NCBI GenBank assembly: GCA_009702955.1
Contig: WLHA01000036.1
Span: 1-8,253, forward strand
Direction of reading: 5' to 3'
From: Actinomycetota bacterium
GTDB taxonomy: Bacteria; Actinomycetota; Acidimicrobiia; IMCC26256
DNA: 8,253 nucleotides
The position numbers and the translations under genes were made by a program. Below are positions 1 through 5,511 of the stretch, in pieces (within the stretch, counting starts at the first letter, position 1; each line of letters starts with the position of its first letter). The notes beneath the pieces were generated by a model. That model searched no databases, was not told where the DNA came from, and was given only the letters and a program-made list of their open reading frames with translations.

Positions 1-119
1 CGACCGGTCAGCCTCTGATTTACGAGCTCGACGAGCACCTAAATGTGCTGACGCGTGGTTACCTTGACCCTGAGGCTGCTGCGGCCGCTGCCGAGGGTGT
101 AAAGAAGCAAGCGGGTTAG
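1..119 (+). CDS. gpmA: 2,3-bisphosphoglycerate-dependent phosphoglycerate mutase, C-terminal end (partial)
   Basis: Only the last 38 codons are present; the reading frame begins at base 3 and ends with TAG at 117-119. The visible peptide runs TGQPLIYELDEHLNVL, then RGYLDPEAAA and an alanine/lysine-rich tail. This resembles the C-terminus of dPGM enzymes, where a 'TG-x-PL-x-YELD' strand is followed by an 'R-x-YL-(D/G)' segment and a flexible tail that closes over the active site. The enzyme interconverts 3- and 2-phosphoglycerate in glycolysis and gluconeogenesis in the cytosol. The catalytic histidines lie upstream of the window and cannot be checked. The gene converges on the next one with only 8 bp between the two stop codons and no obvious terminator hairpin there. 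The call rests on about 38 residues, so a related histidine-phosphatase family member remains possible. Confidence 0.75.
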   Translation, partial: TGQPLIYELDEHLNVLTRGYLDPEAAAAAAEGVKKQAG

Positions 120-127
120 TTCTGCTG

Positions 128-583
128 TTAGTTCTTTGGAGGTCGAACATTTACAACAAGAGTAAATTTTGATTTCACTACCGGTTCGCCGCTCTCGAGG
201 TCGCGCCAGTCTGTCTCTGTCACGTAGAACTCCAGGCTGCCACCGTTTGACTTGGTCTTCTCATAGACATCTGTGATGGTTGTAGTGCCCTTGAGCACAT
301 CCCCTACACGCGGCCAACGCGTGTAAGTGAAGCCTTGCTCTCCATGAAGGATCGCTCTACCTGCTCCTCTGAGCCTCTCAATTGGAAGGCCAGGCGTTCC
401 CTGCTGATCAATCGCTCCCCAGAAGTGCATGACAAAGGGGTAAGTAGGCGGAACAGGCGCCGTGTCAGAGTCGTAGATCGGGTCGTCATCAAGTAGAGCC
501 TGAGCAAATACTTTTACGGGGCCGCGTTCTATGCGAACAGTCTGGCTGCCTGTCTCTTGGCCAATTAATTCGATCAGCGCCAT
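128..583 (-). CDS. FAS1-like (MaoC N-terminal type) hot-dog dehydratase domain protein
   Basis: This 151-residue protein has the pattern of the MaoC_dehydrat_N/FAS1-like domain seen in mycobacterial HadA and HadC and in the first half of two-domain MaoC hydratases. An N-terminal segment has FAQALLDDDPIYD (residues 26-38) followed by PPTYPFV (45-51). A central HGEQGFTYTRWPRVGD strand and turn (80-95) precedes beta strands rich in T/V (97-146). Such domains form half of a hydratase acting on enoyl- or 3-hydroxyacyl-thioesters. The catalytic Asp/His pair normally sits in a partner MaoC domain, and I see none here or next door. The ATG at 583 is supported by a GAGGAG ribosome site at 590-595, six bases away. 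It is divergent from the MBL-Rieske gene and may be transcribed alone. The fold assignment is fairly firm; the substrate is unknown. Confidence 0.82.
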   Translation of the reverse strand: MALIELIGQETGSQTVRIERGPVKVFAQALLDDDPIYDSDTAPVPPTYPFVMHFWGAIDQQGTPGLPIERLRGAGRAILHGEQGFTYTRWPRVGDVLKGTTTITDVYEKTKSNGGSLEFYVTETDWRDLESGEPVVKSKFTLVVNVRPPKN

Positions 584-596
584 TGCGTTCTCCTCA

Positions 597-624
597 GGGG
601 GAAATATTTTGGGGGAAATAATTT
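597..624. repeat. Two-copy 14-bp tandem duplication in the 5' leader of the dehydratase gene
   Basis: Bases 597-610 (GGGGGAAATATTTT) are repeated at 611-624 with one difference at position 11 of the unit (T in the first copy, A in the second). The array lies immediately upstream of the GAGGAG ribosome site of the leftward gene that starts at 583, so it probably falls in that gene's leader or promoter. It is one of four short tandem duplications found in spacers of this window. Confidence 0.75.
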
Positions 625-758
625 GGTATAGCAGGTGTCCGTATTGGACCCTCTGTGTAGTTCAAAGACCTCCCGAGGATAACCCTGCGGAGGCGGGGGA
701 GCCCAACTTGGTCGCCTGAGTCCAACCTTGGAGCCCTTCTCTCTGTAAGGCTCGGAGG
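625..758. promoter_or_regulatory. Divergent spacer with two CCAA-N-TTGG palindromes
   Basis: The spacer between the leftward dehydratase gene (start 583) and the rightward MBL-Rieske gene (start 759) must hold promoters for both, unless transcription enters from outside. I could not assign convincing -35/-10 pairs. Two similar small palindromes stand out: CCAACTTGG at 703-711 and CCAACCTTGG at 722-731. Their starts are 19 bp apart, and the second ends 27 bp before the GTG start, a position that would suit an operator. This is suggestive only, because a palindrome of this size can occur by chance. Confidence 0.25.
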
Positions 759-2321
759 GTGCGCGTAACTTTTCTGGGCCATGTAGGTATGTACGTTGAG
801 ACGGAGGGTGGGTCGGTCCTATGCGACCCTTGGTTTACCCCTGCATACTTCGCGTCATGGTTTGTCTTTCCTCGTAATGATCGCCTTGATGTTGCTCCGT
901 TTCTAAAACCCGATTTTCTCTACATCTCTCATCTCCACCATGATCACTACGACCCGGAGTGGTTGATCGAGAACATCGATAAGTCCACCACTGTCTTGCT
1001 CCCAGAGTTTCGAGTAAACCATCTCGAGGAGGCTCTCCGAGAGTGCGGGTTCTCAAATTTTATTCAGACCGAGCACGGGGCCAAGCATGATCTCGGTGGT
1101 CTAGAGATAACGATTTTGGCGATGACTGCACCAGCTGACGGACCTGCAGGTGACTCCGCGATTGTCATTGCTGACTCCACTGCTCGAATCCTGAATCAGA
1201 ACGATTCCCGCCCGCGTGATGCAGATGAAGTTAAGAACCTTGGTCCGTATGACGGACATTTCACGCAATTCTCCGGTGCAATTTGGTACCCGATGGTCTA
1301 CGACTTCGATGCAGTTGAGATGGAGCTACTAGGACGGCGCAAGAGAACTGATCAAGAGACCCGTGCACTCGCATATATCCGAGATGCAGATGCAGCATTT
1401 GTATTCCCATGTGCAGGCCCGCCGTGCTTCCTCGACGAATCGTTATTCAATCTCAACGATTTTGACTCTGATCCATCCAATATCTTTCCGGATCAACCTA
1501 CGTTTCTGGAGTATTTGAAGCAGAACGGGATTGAGGGCGGGAGGCTCGTTGTCCCTGGCAGTGTCATCACCCTTGATGGAGCACACTGCAGCGTTCTGCA
1601 CCCAGATGGAGATGCGTCTCCCGAGGCGATCTTCTCTGATAAGCGGGCTTACCTAGAGAAATATCGGGCGGATCAAGAATCATTTCTACGCACCACACTT
1701 AGCGCTCTTCCTCGACATCGTTACGACATTCTCAAGGAGTTAAGTACTTGGTGGGGACCAGTTCTCGAGACTGCGCCGCTTACGCGCTCTGGTGTTGGTA
1801 CGCCAATCTTGCTGCGCCTTACCGATGAACTCGATTCAAAGGGCCCTCCTCTTGACGTAGTAATCGACTTCCCGGCTGGAGTTGTGAGAGCTGCAGTGCC
1901 AGAGGATGTTTTTGGTTACACGCTCACCATGGATCGGGGACTAGTTGAGTGGTGTATTGAGCACAACGCCGAGGATTGGGTCAACGAGATTTTTCTCTCT
2001 TGTCGATTTACGGCACACCGAGAGGGCTCCTATAACGAGTATGTCTATACCTTCTTTAAGTGTTTATCTATTGAGCGCATGTCATTCTGCGAGGGCTATT
2101 ACGCCTCGCGCAGTGATGATGACGAGAGATTCATTTGCGGAGATTATGAGGTACAGCGAAGGTGTCCTCACCTGCGCGCAGACCTCAATAGATTCGGCAC
2201 GCTTCGCGATGGTCATGTGCTTCATTGCCAGGTTCATGGCTGGGAGTTTGATCTCGATACTGGGAAATGCTTGAACTCCGACTCCCTAGAGAACGAGATC
2301 AAATCTCGTCGCATCTCTTAA
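759..2321 (+). CDS. MBL-fold metallohydrolase (UlaG/CMAH-like) fused to a C-terminal Rieske [2Fe-2S] domain
   Basis: A 520-residue cytosolic protein without signal peptide or membrane segments. The N-terminal half is a metallo-beta-lactamase fold: strand MRVTFLGH, then VLCDPWF (20-26) and the metal motif H58-x-H60-x-D62-H63. A middle region (about 350-440) contains a strand-rich part and SCRFTAHREGSYNEYVYTFF (414-433). The C-terminus is a Rieske domain with C469-x-H471, 18 residues, then C490-x2-H493 followed by GWEFDLDTG. The MBL plus Rieske combination recalls CMP-N-acetylneuraminate hydroxylase, but the Rieske domain is N-terminal there and C-terminal here. Hydroxylation of a sugar nucleotide or another iron-dependent oxidation is an inference; the substrate is unknown. 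The GTG start is chosen because an in-frame TGA at 717 leaves no earlier start codon and MRVTFLGH completes the first strand. Its GGAGG (754-758) abuts the start with no spacer. The PHP gene follows closely. Confidence 0.88.
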   Translation: MRVTFLGHVGMYVETEGGSVLCDPWFTPAYFASWFVFPRNDRLDVAPFLKPDFLYISHLHHDHYDPEWLIENIDKSTTVLLPEFRVNHLEEALRECGFSNFIQTEHGAKHDLGGLEITILAMTAPADGPAGDSAIVIADSTARILNQNDSRPRDADEVKNLGPYDGHFTQFSGAIWYPMVYDFDAVEMELLGRRKRTDQETRALAYIRDADAAFVFPCAGPPCFLDESLFNLNDFDSDPSNIFPDQPTFLEYLKQNGIEGGRLVVPGSVITLDGAHCSVLHPDGDASPEAIFSDKRAYLEKYRADQESFLRTTLSALPRHRYDILKELSTWWGPVLETAPLTRSGVGTPILLRLTDELDSKGPPLDVVIDFPAGVVRAAVPEDVFGYTLTMDRGLVEWCIEHNAEDWVNEIFLSCRFTAHREGSYNEYVYTFFKCLSIERMSFCEGYYASRSDDDERFICGDYEVQRRCPHLRADLNRFGTLRDGHVLHCQVHGWEFDLDTGKCLNSDSLENEIKSRRIS

Positions 2322-2383
2322 AATGTTGATGCTCTTAAAATGTTGATGCTCTTAAAATGTTGATGTTCTTAAAATGCTGATAG
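2316..2383. repeat. Four-copy 17-bp tandem repeat spanning the MBL-Rieske stop and PHP start
   Basis: The unit TCTTAAAATGTTGATGC occurs at 2316-2332 and 2333-2349, then with a final T at 2350-2366, and in diverged form (TCTTAAAATGCTGATAG) at 2367-2383. The first unit contains the TAA stop of the upstream gene (2319-2321), and the last contains the ATG of the PHP gene (2374-2376). Each of the first three units also has an ATG that opens a 7-codon reading frame ending in TGA in the next unit: M-L-M-L-L-K-C for the first two and M-L-M-F-L-K-C for the third. The ancestral junction was probably a simple TAAAATG, with stop and start one base apart. No Shine-Dalgarno sequence is visible before 2374. 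Confidence 0.93.
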
Positions 2384-3015
2384 ATCTGCACGCCCATACA
2401 ACTCCACGGTCGAACTGCTCTAGCGCGACCCTCGAGGAACTTGTCGATAGTGCTCGAAAACGTGGCCTAGATGCGCTTTGTATCACCGAGCACGATATTC
2501 GCTGGCCAGAGGATGAGCTTGAGGATGCCTCGCGGTTACTCAAATTTCCGCTGATACCGGGCGTCGAGCTCTCAACCGATATTGGTCATGTCTTGGTATT
2601 CGGCCCGCTTGAACGACCGCTTTGGCTTGGGTACCGATTCGAGCAACTCGTAGAGGAGGTCTCTCGAACGGGCACCGCAATTGTCCTCCCGCATCCAGTG
2701 CGAAACGTTGCCGGGGCGAGGGCAAAGGCGCGTGGCCATGTCGAGCCGTCTGCCGAGGTCGTCGCTGGCTGGGAGCATTGGTCCCTGGTTCATGCCATAG
2801 AGGCAGTAAGCACTCAAACCGTTAGCTCTGAGCATGAGCTGACTGCGGCTGCGCTCGTTCTCTCCCCAATGCCAAGCGTTGGGGCGAGCGATGCACACGG
2901 ACCGGGGTTAGCGGGCGCCTACGCGACTGAGTTCTCTGGGAGAGTTGTGGATGTCGAGGGTTTGGCAGCCGAGATAAGGGCAGGGCACGTGAGCCCTGTG
3001 AAATTTGATGGTTGA
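2374..3015 (+). CDS. PHP-domain metal-dependent hydrolase/phosphoesterase
   Basis: A 213-residue protein with the full metal-site signature of stand-alone PHP phosphoesterases: H6-x-H8 (DLHAHT), H40-D41 (CITEHD), E65 (GVELS), H72, H107 (LPHP) and D173-x-H175 (SDAHG). This family hydrolyses phosphate esters with a two- or three-metal centre. Members include 3',5'-nucleoside bisphosphate phosphatases, histidinol-phosphatase HisK and DNA polymerase PHP domains. The small size and the H-x-H/E/H/D-x-H set place it with the YciV/TrpH-like group, but the substrate cannot be read from sequence. It lies 52 bp after the MBL-Rieske gene, and the spacer is almost entirely the 17-bp repeat. With no ribosome site of its own, translation is probably coupled or leaderless. 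A role in hisN-linked histidine synthesis is unlikely, since a HisN gene is already present nearby. Confidence 0.85.
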   Translation: MLIDLHAHTTPRSNCSSATLEELVDSARKRGLDALCITEHDIRWPEDELEDASRLLKFPLIPGVELSTDIGHVLVFGPLERPLWLGYRFEQLVEEVSRTGTAIVLPHPVRNVAGARAKARGHVEPSAEVVAGWEHWSLVHAIEAVSTQTVSSEHELTAAALVLSPMPSVGASDAHGPGLAGAYATEFSGRVVDVEGLAAEIRAGHVSPVKFDG

Positions 3016-3052
3016 TACTGAGCAGTGAGAAGGCTCGGGAGCGGAGTACGAT

Positions 3053-3084
3053 CCAAGCGTTCAACGGCGGTTGGTTATTTTTTT
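3053..3084 (+). terminator. Possible rho-independent terminator after the PHP gene
   Basis: An imperfect inverted repeat at 3053-3074 pairs CCAA with TTGG and, after one G/G mismatch, CG with CG. It is followed directly by TTATTTTTTT (3075-3084). The stem is weak, but the T-run is the longest in the window and sits 38 bases after the PHP stop and 45 bases before the thiolase start. If it works, it splits the rightward genes into two transcription units. Confidence 0.35.
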
Positions 3085-3128
3085 AGACTTTATTTGGTCC
3101 GAGTTAGATCCACGAAGGGAACGCTCTA

Positions 3129-4307
3129 ATGGGTGAAGCAGTAATTGTCTCAACAGCGAGAACAGCGATCGGCACCGCACGCAAAGGAACACTCGCGGAT
3201 TTGAGTGCCGTTGATCTTGCGGTCGTCGCTGTCGGCGGTCTCCTAGAGCGTGCGGGCGTTCCCTCTGAGTACATCGATGATCTTCAGATGGGCGAGTCGC
3301 TGCAAGGTGGGGGAGACCTCGCTCGCTTCACGGCTGTGGAACTCGGGCTCCTCAACGTGCCAGGCGTTGCTCTACAGCGCCACTGCGCCTCTGGGATGGC
3401 CGCCGTACAGGGCGCCGCTGGAAGCGTTATGGCAGGGATGGATAAGGTCGTTATTGCTGCAGGTACCGAGTCGATCTCCACTACTCCAGGGAGCATGAAG
3501 CGACGCCTGCCTGGCGACGAGATGGGTCCATGGATGTCCGCAAGCCACAGGGAGACACCAGACGCGCCGGCATGGGATATGTCGATCACGGTTGGCTGGA
3601 ATACTGCACAGCGCGCTGATGTATCACGCGAGCAGATGGATGAGTGGTCGTACGAATCTCACCGTCGCGCTATCAACGCAATTGACGAGGGCCGCTTTGA
3701 AGAAGAGATCGTGCCCTTCGAGGTAACGCGTCGCGATGGAACAACGACGATGTTCCAAGTAGATGAGCACCCGAGACGAGAGACAACCCTCGAGCGTCTT
3801 GCTGGGCTGAAGCCAATTCACCCTGAGATCGAAGGCTTCAGCATTACTGCAGGTAATTCATCAGGGCTCAACGACGCTGCTGCAGCCATCATGATCTGTG
3901 ACTCTGAGTTCGCCAAGGCTCACGGGCTAGTTCCCCTTGCCGTGATTAAGTCTTGGGCAAATGCTGCACTAGCCCCTCGTGATACTGGCCTTGGTCCGGT
4001 ATACGCGATTCCGAAAGCGCTCGAGCGCGCGGGTCTAAGCGTCGGGGATATGGATCTCGTCGAGATTAATGAGGCTTTTGCATCTATGGCAGTTGCGAGT
4101 ACCCGCATGCTTGGTTTTGACCATGACATTGTCAATGTCAACGGCTCTGGATGCAGCCTTGGGCACCCAATTGCCGCAACCGGAGCGCGTATGGTTGTAA
4201 CGCTTATTAATGAGTTGAGACGTCGCGGCGGTGGCCTTGGTGTCGCAAGCATGTGTGCCGCTGGTGGCATGGGTAGCGCAACAGTGCTTGAGGTCATGCC
4301 CGGTTAA
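3129..4307 (+). CDS. Thiolase family protein (acetyl-CoA C-acyltransferase)
   Basis: A 392-residue thiolase of normal length with all catalytic elements: nucleophilic C86 in RHCASGMAAV, the NEAF motif (N314-F317), H346 in GCSLGHP and the proton-transferring C376 in ASMCAAGGMG. These enzymes catalyse reversible Claisen condensation, either cleaving 3-ketoacyl-CoA in beta-oxidation or forming acetoacetyl-CoA in biosynthesis. Chain-length preference and direction cannot be told from the motifs. The start is supported by GAAGGGA at 3114-3120, eight bases before the ATG. HisN follows 12 bp after the stop, so the two are almost certainly co-transcribed despite unrelated pathways. No complete beta-oxidation set surrounds it; the only other acyl-thioester gene is the dehydratase half at 128-583. 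Confidence 0.93.
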   Translation: MGEAVIVSTARTAIGTARKGTLADLSAVDLAVVAVGGLLERAGVPSEYIDDLQMGESLQGGGDLARFTAVELGLLNVPGVALQRHCASGMAAVQGAAGSVMAGMDKVVIAAGTESISTTPGSMKRRLPGDEMGPWMSASHRETPDAPAWDMSITVGWNTAQRADVSREQMDEWSYESHRRAINAIDEGRFEEEIVPFEVTRRDGTTTMFQVDEHPRRETTLERLAGLKPIHPEIEGFSITAGNSSGLNDAAAAIMICDSEFAKAHGLVPLAVIKSWANAALAPRDTGLGPVYAIPKALERAGLSVGDMDLVEINEAFASMAVASTRMLGFDHDIVNVNGSGCSLGHPIAATGARMVVTLINELRRRGGGLGVASMCAAGGMGSATVLEVMPG

Positions 4308-4317
4308 GCCGGTTAAG
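4300..4317. repeat. Two-copy 9-bp tandem duplication at the thiolase-hisN junction
   Basis: CCGGTTAAG occurs at 4300-4308 and again at 4309-4317, followed by CC and the hisN ATG at 4320. The first copy carries the thiolase TAA stop (4305-4307). Removing one copy would leave only three bases between stop and start. The duplicated sequence contains no purine-rich ribosome site for hisN. Confidence 0.8.
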
Positions 4318-4319
4318 CC

Positions 4320-5081
4320 ATGGACCCCGATCTCGCCTTCGCACTTAAACTCGCAGACCTTGCCGACCAAGTAACCCTTGGGCGATTCCTTGCCGATGAT
4401 TTAAAGATTGAGCGCAAGCCCGATACGACACACGTAACAGATGCTGACCACGCAACTGAACTCGTTATTCGCTCAGCAATCCTTGAGAGCTTCCCAGACG
4501 ATGCAATTCTCGGGGAGGAGTTTGGGGCGGAGGGGGAATCCGGCAGGCGCTGGATCATCGATCCAATAGACGGAACTGCGAATTTCATGAGAGGCATACC
4601 AATCTGGGCAACCCTTATTGGGTTAGAGCGAGACGGTGTCGTTGATATTGGTGTCGTCTCGGCCCCTGCGATGCCGCGACGTTGGTGGGCGGCTCGCGGG
4701 GAGGGTGCTTACTGCGACGGTCGGAGGCTGAGCGTCTCGGGGGTTGCAGAGATCTCTGACGCTCAACTCTGTTATGCAGACCTTCCATGGTGGGAGGCCT
4801 TCGGGCTTGGAGAGCAGTTCCTTGCTTTGGTTAATGCAGTCTGGCGAACACGCGGATTCGGTGACTTCTGGCAGCACATGCTCGTCGCCGAGGGTGCAGC
4901 CGATATCGCTGTCGAGCCAATTGTGAATCTCTGGGACCTTGCTGCGATACAGCCAATTATTGAAGAAGCCGGAGGGAGGTTCTCCGACCACTCAGGTGCG
5001 CCAACCCCTGCCGGTGGCAACGCAGTTAGCTCCAATGGGATCCTGCACGAAGCTGTGCTTGCGATCCTAAAGAAGCCGTAG
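4320..5081 (+). CDS. hisN: Histidinol-phosphatase, inositol-monophosphatase family (HisN)
   Basis: A 253-residue IMPase-fold enzyme that closely follows the actinobacterial HisN pattern: KPDTTHVTDAD (33-43), GEEFG (65-69), WIIDPIDGTANFMRGIP (78-94), VVSAPAMPRRWWAARG (112-127), GDFWQHMLVAEGAADIA (181-197) and NLWDLAA (203-209). The Mg2+ ligands of this family correspond to E66 or E67, D81, the I83 carbonyl, D84 and D206. The WWAARG and VTDAD segments separate it from generic inositol monophosphatases and match mycobacterial HisN as I recall it. It dephosphorylates L-histidinol phosphate to L-histidinol, a late step of histidine biosynthesis, in the cytosol. It lies 12 bp behind the thiolase with no Shine-Dalgarno sequence, so translational coupling is likely. 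A broader inositol-phosphate activity cannot be excluded. Confidence 0.87.
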   Translation: MDPDLAFALKLADLADQVTLGRFLADDLKIERKPDTTHVTDADHATELVIRSAILESFPDDAILGEEFGAEGESGRRWIIDPIDGTANFMRGIPIWATLIGLERDGVVDIGVVSAPAMPRRWWAARGEGAYCDGRRLSVSGVAEISDAQLCYADLPWWEAFGLGEQFLALVNAVWRTRGFGDFWQHMLVAEGAADIAVEPIVNLWDLAAIQPIIEEAGGRFSDHSGAPTPAGGNAVSSNGILHEAVLAILKKP

Positions 5082-5092
5082 GAGAATCGAAG

Positions 5093-5144
5093 AGCGAAAA
5101 CGTACAGCGAAAACGTACAGCAAAAACGTAGAGCGAAAACGTAC
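5093..5144. repeat. Four-copy 13-bp tandem repeat upstream of the ferredoxin gene
   Basis: The unit AGCGAAAACGTAC is perfect at 5093-5105, 5106-5118 and 5132-5144. The third copy (5119-5131) has two changes: G to A at position 4 and C to G at position 13. The array starts 12 bp after the hisN stop and ends about 52 bp before the ferredoxin ATG. It is followed by a tiny frame at 5146-5169 (M-T-K-T-E-S-A-stop) with no ribosome site. Direct repeats of 13 bp could be binding sites or simple slippage products. Confidence 0.93.
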
Positions 5145-5196
5145 AATGACTAAAACCGAAAGCGCGTAACTGCGCCCTTGAAAGGCAGTGAGATTC

Positions 5197-5421
5197 ATGG
5201 CACTAGAGATCAAAATAAATCGTGAAATCTGCATGGGTTCGGGAAACTGTTCTTTCTGGGCCCCCGAGACATTTGACCTCGATGATGACGGGGTTGCCAT
5301 CGTCACAAGTATTGACGGTTCTCCAGAGGAGAAAGTAATCCTCGCAGCGCAGGGCTGCCCAACACAGGCAATCTCAATCATCAAAGATGGTGAAGTGATC
5401 GTTCAAGGTGCGCCTAGCTAA
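5197..5421 (+). CDS. Small ferredoxin, probably [3Fe-4S]
   Basis: A 74-residue acidic electron carrier. The cluster motif is C12-x5-C18 plus C54-P (ICMGSGNC, then QGCPTQAIS), with APETFDLDDDGVA between them. This three-cysteine layout is typical of actinobacterial [3Fe-4S] ferredoxins, many of which sit beside cytochromes P450 or other oxygenases. The position that holds the fourth cysteine in [4Fe-4S] relatives is S15. It probably passes single electrons from a ferredoxin reductase to an oxygenase. No P450 or reductase is in view, and the Rieske protein at 759-2321 is the only candidate acceptor nearby, which is speculative. The ATG at 5197 is preferred over an in-frame GTG at 5188 because AAAGG (5181-5185) lies only two bases before the GTG but 11 before the ATG. 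It converges on the chelatase gene. Confidence 0.9.
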   Translation: MALEIKINREICMGSGNCSFWAPETFDLDDDGVAIVTSIDGSPEEKVILAAQGCPTQAISIIKDGEVIVQGAPS

Positions 5422-5433
5422 CGGAACGCGAAT

Positions 5434-5511
5434 CTATTTCTTTGCGTGAAGGGCATTAACCGCCGACTCGGCAGCGCTTAGCGATTCACTATCTCCAGTT
5501 ACAGGCGGCAT
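5434..5511 (-). CDS. Possible 25-residue small protein overlapping the end of the chelatase gene
   Basis: A short leftward frame starts with ATG at 5511, inside the last codons of the chelatase gene and shifted by +1 from it, and ends at TAG 5434-5436. A GGAG (5521-5524) lies nine bases before the ATG. The peptide starts MPPVTGDSE and ends in an alanine-rich, probably helical stretch finishing ALHAKK. The frame stays open further upstream inside the chelatase gene, so it might alternatively be the tail of a frameshifted chelatase. I do not recognise it. Chance is a serious alternative at this length. Confidence 0.22.
   Translation of the reverse strand: MPPVTGDSESLSAAESAVNALHAKK

Noticed and set aside
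2316..2383. CRISPR array
   Set aside because: The 17-bp units are head to tail with no spacers, and no cas genes are present. The 13-bp array at 5093-5144 is rejected for the same reason.
4772..5146. Leftward frame with repeated YVFALRF peptides opposite hisN
   Set aside because: The repeated peptide is just the 13-bp array read in antisense, and the rest mirrors hisN, which has a full set of family motifs.
5146..5169. Seven-codon frame M-T-K-T-E-S-A as a leader peptide for the ferredoxin gene
   Set aside because: It has no ribosome site, no regulatory codon run and no convincing attenuator hairpin.
5188..5196. GTG start of the ferredoxin gene
   Set aside because: It adds only three residues, and AAAGG ends two bases before it, whereas the ATG at 5197 has a workable, if long, spacing.
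759..5421. A biosynthetic cluster or defence system in the rightward genes
   Set aside because: The genes belong to unrelated pathways (acyl-CoA, histidine, electron transfer), and no synthase, nuclease, sensor or transport gene ties them together.
5462..5472. GCCG-ACT-CGGC hairpin as a bidirectional terminator between the convergent genes
   Set aside because: The stem is only four pairs with a 3-base loop, and no T-run follows on either strand.
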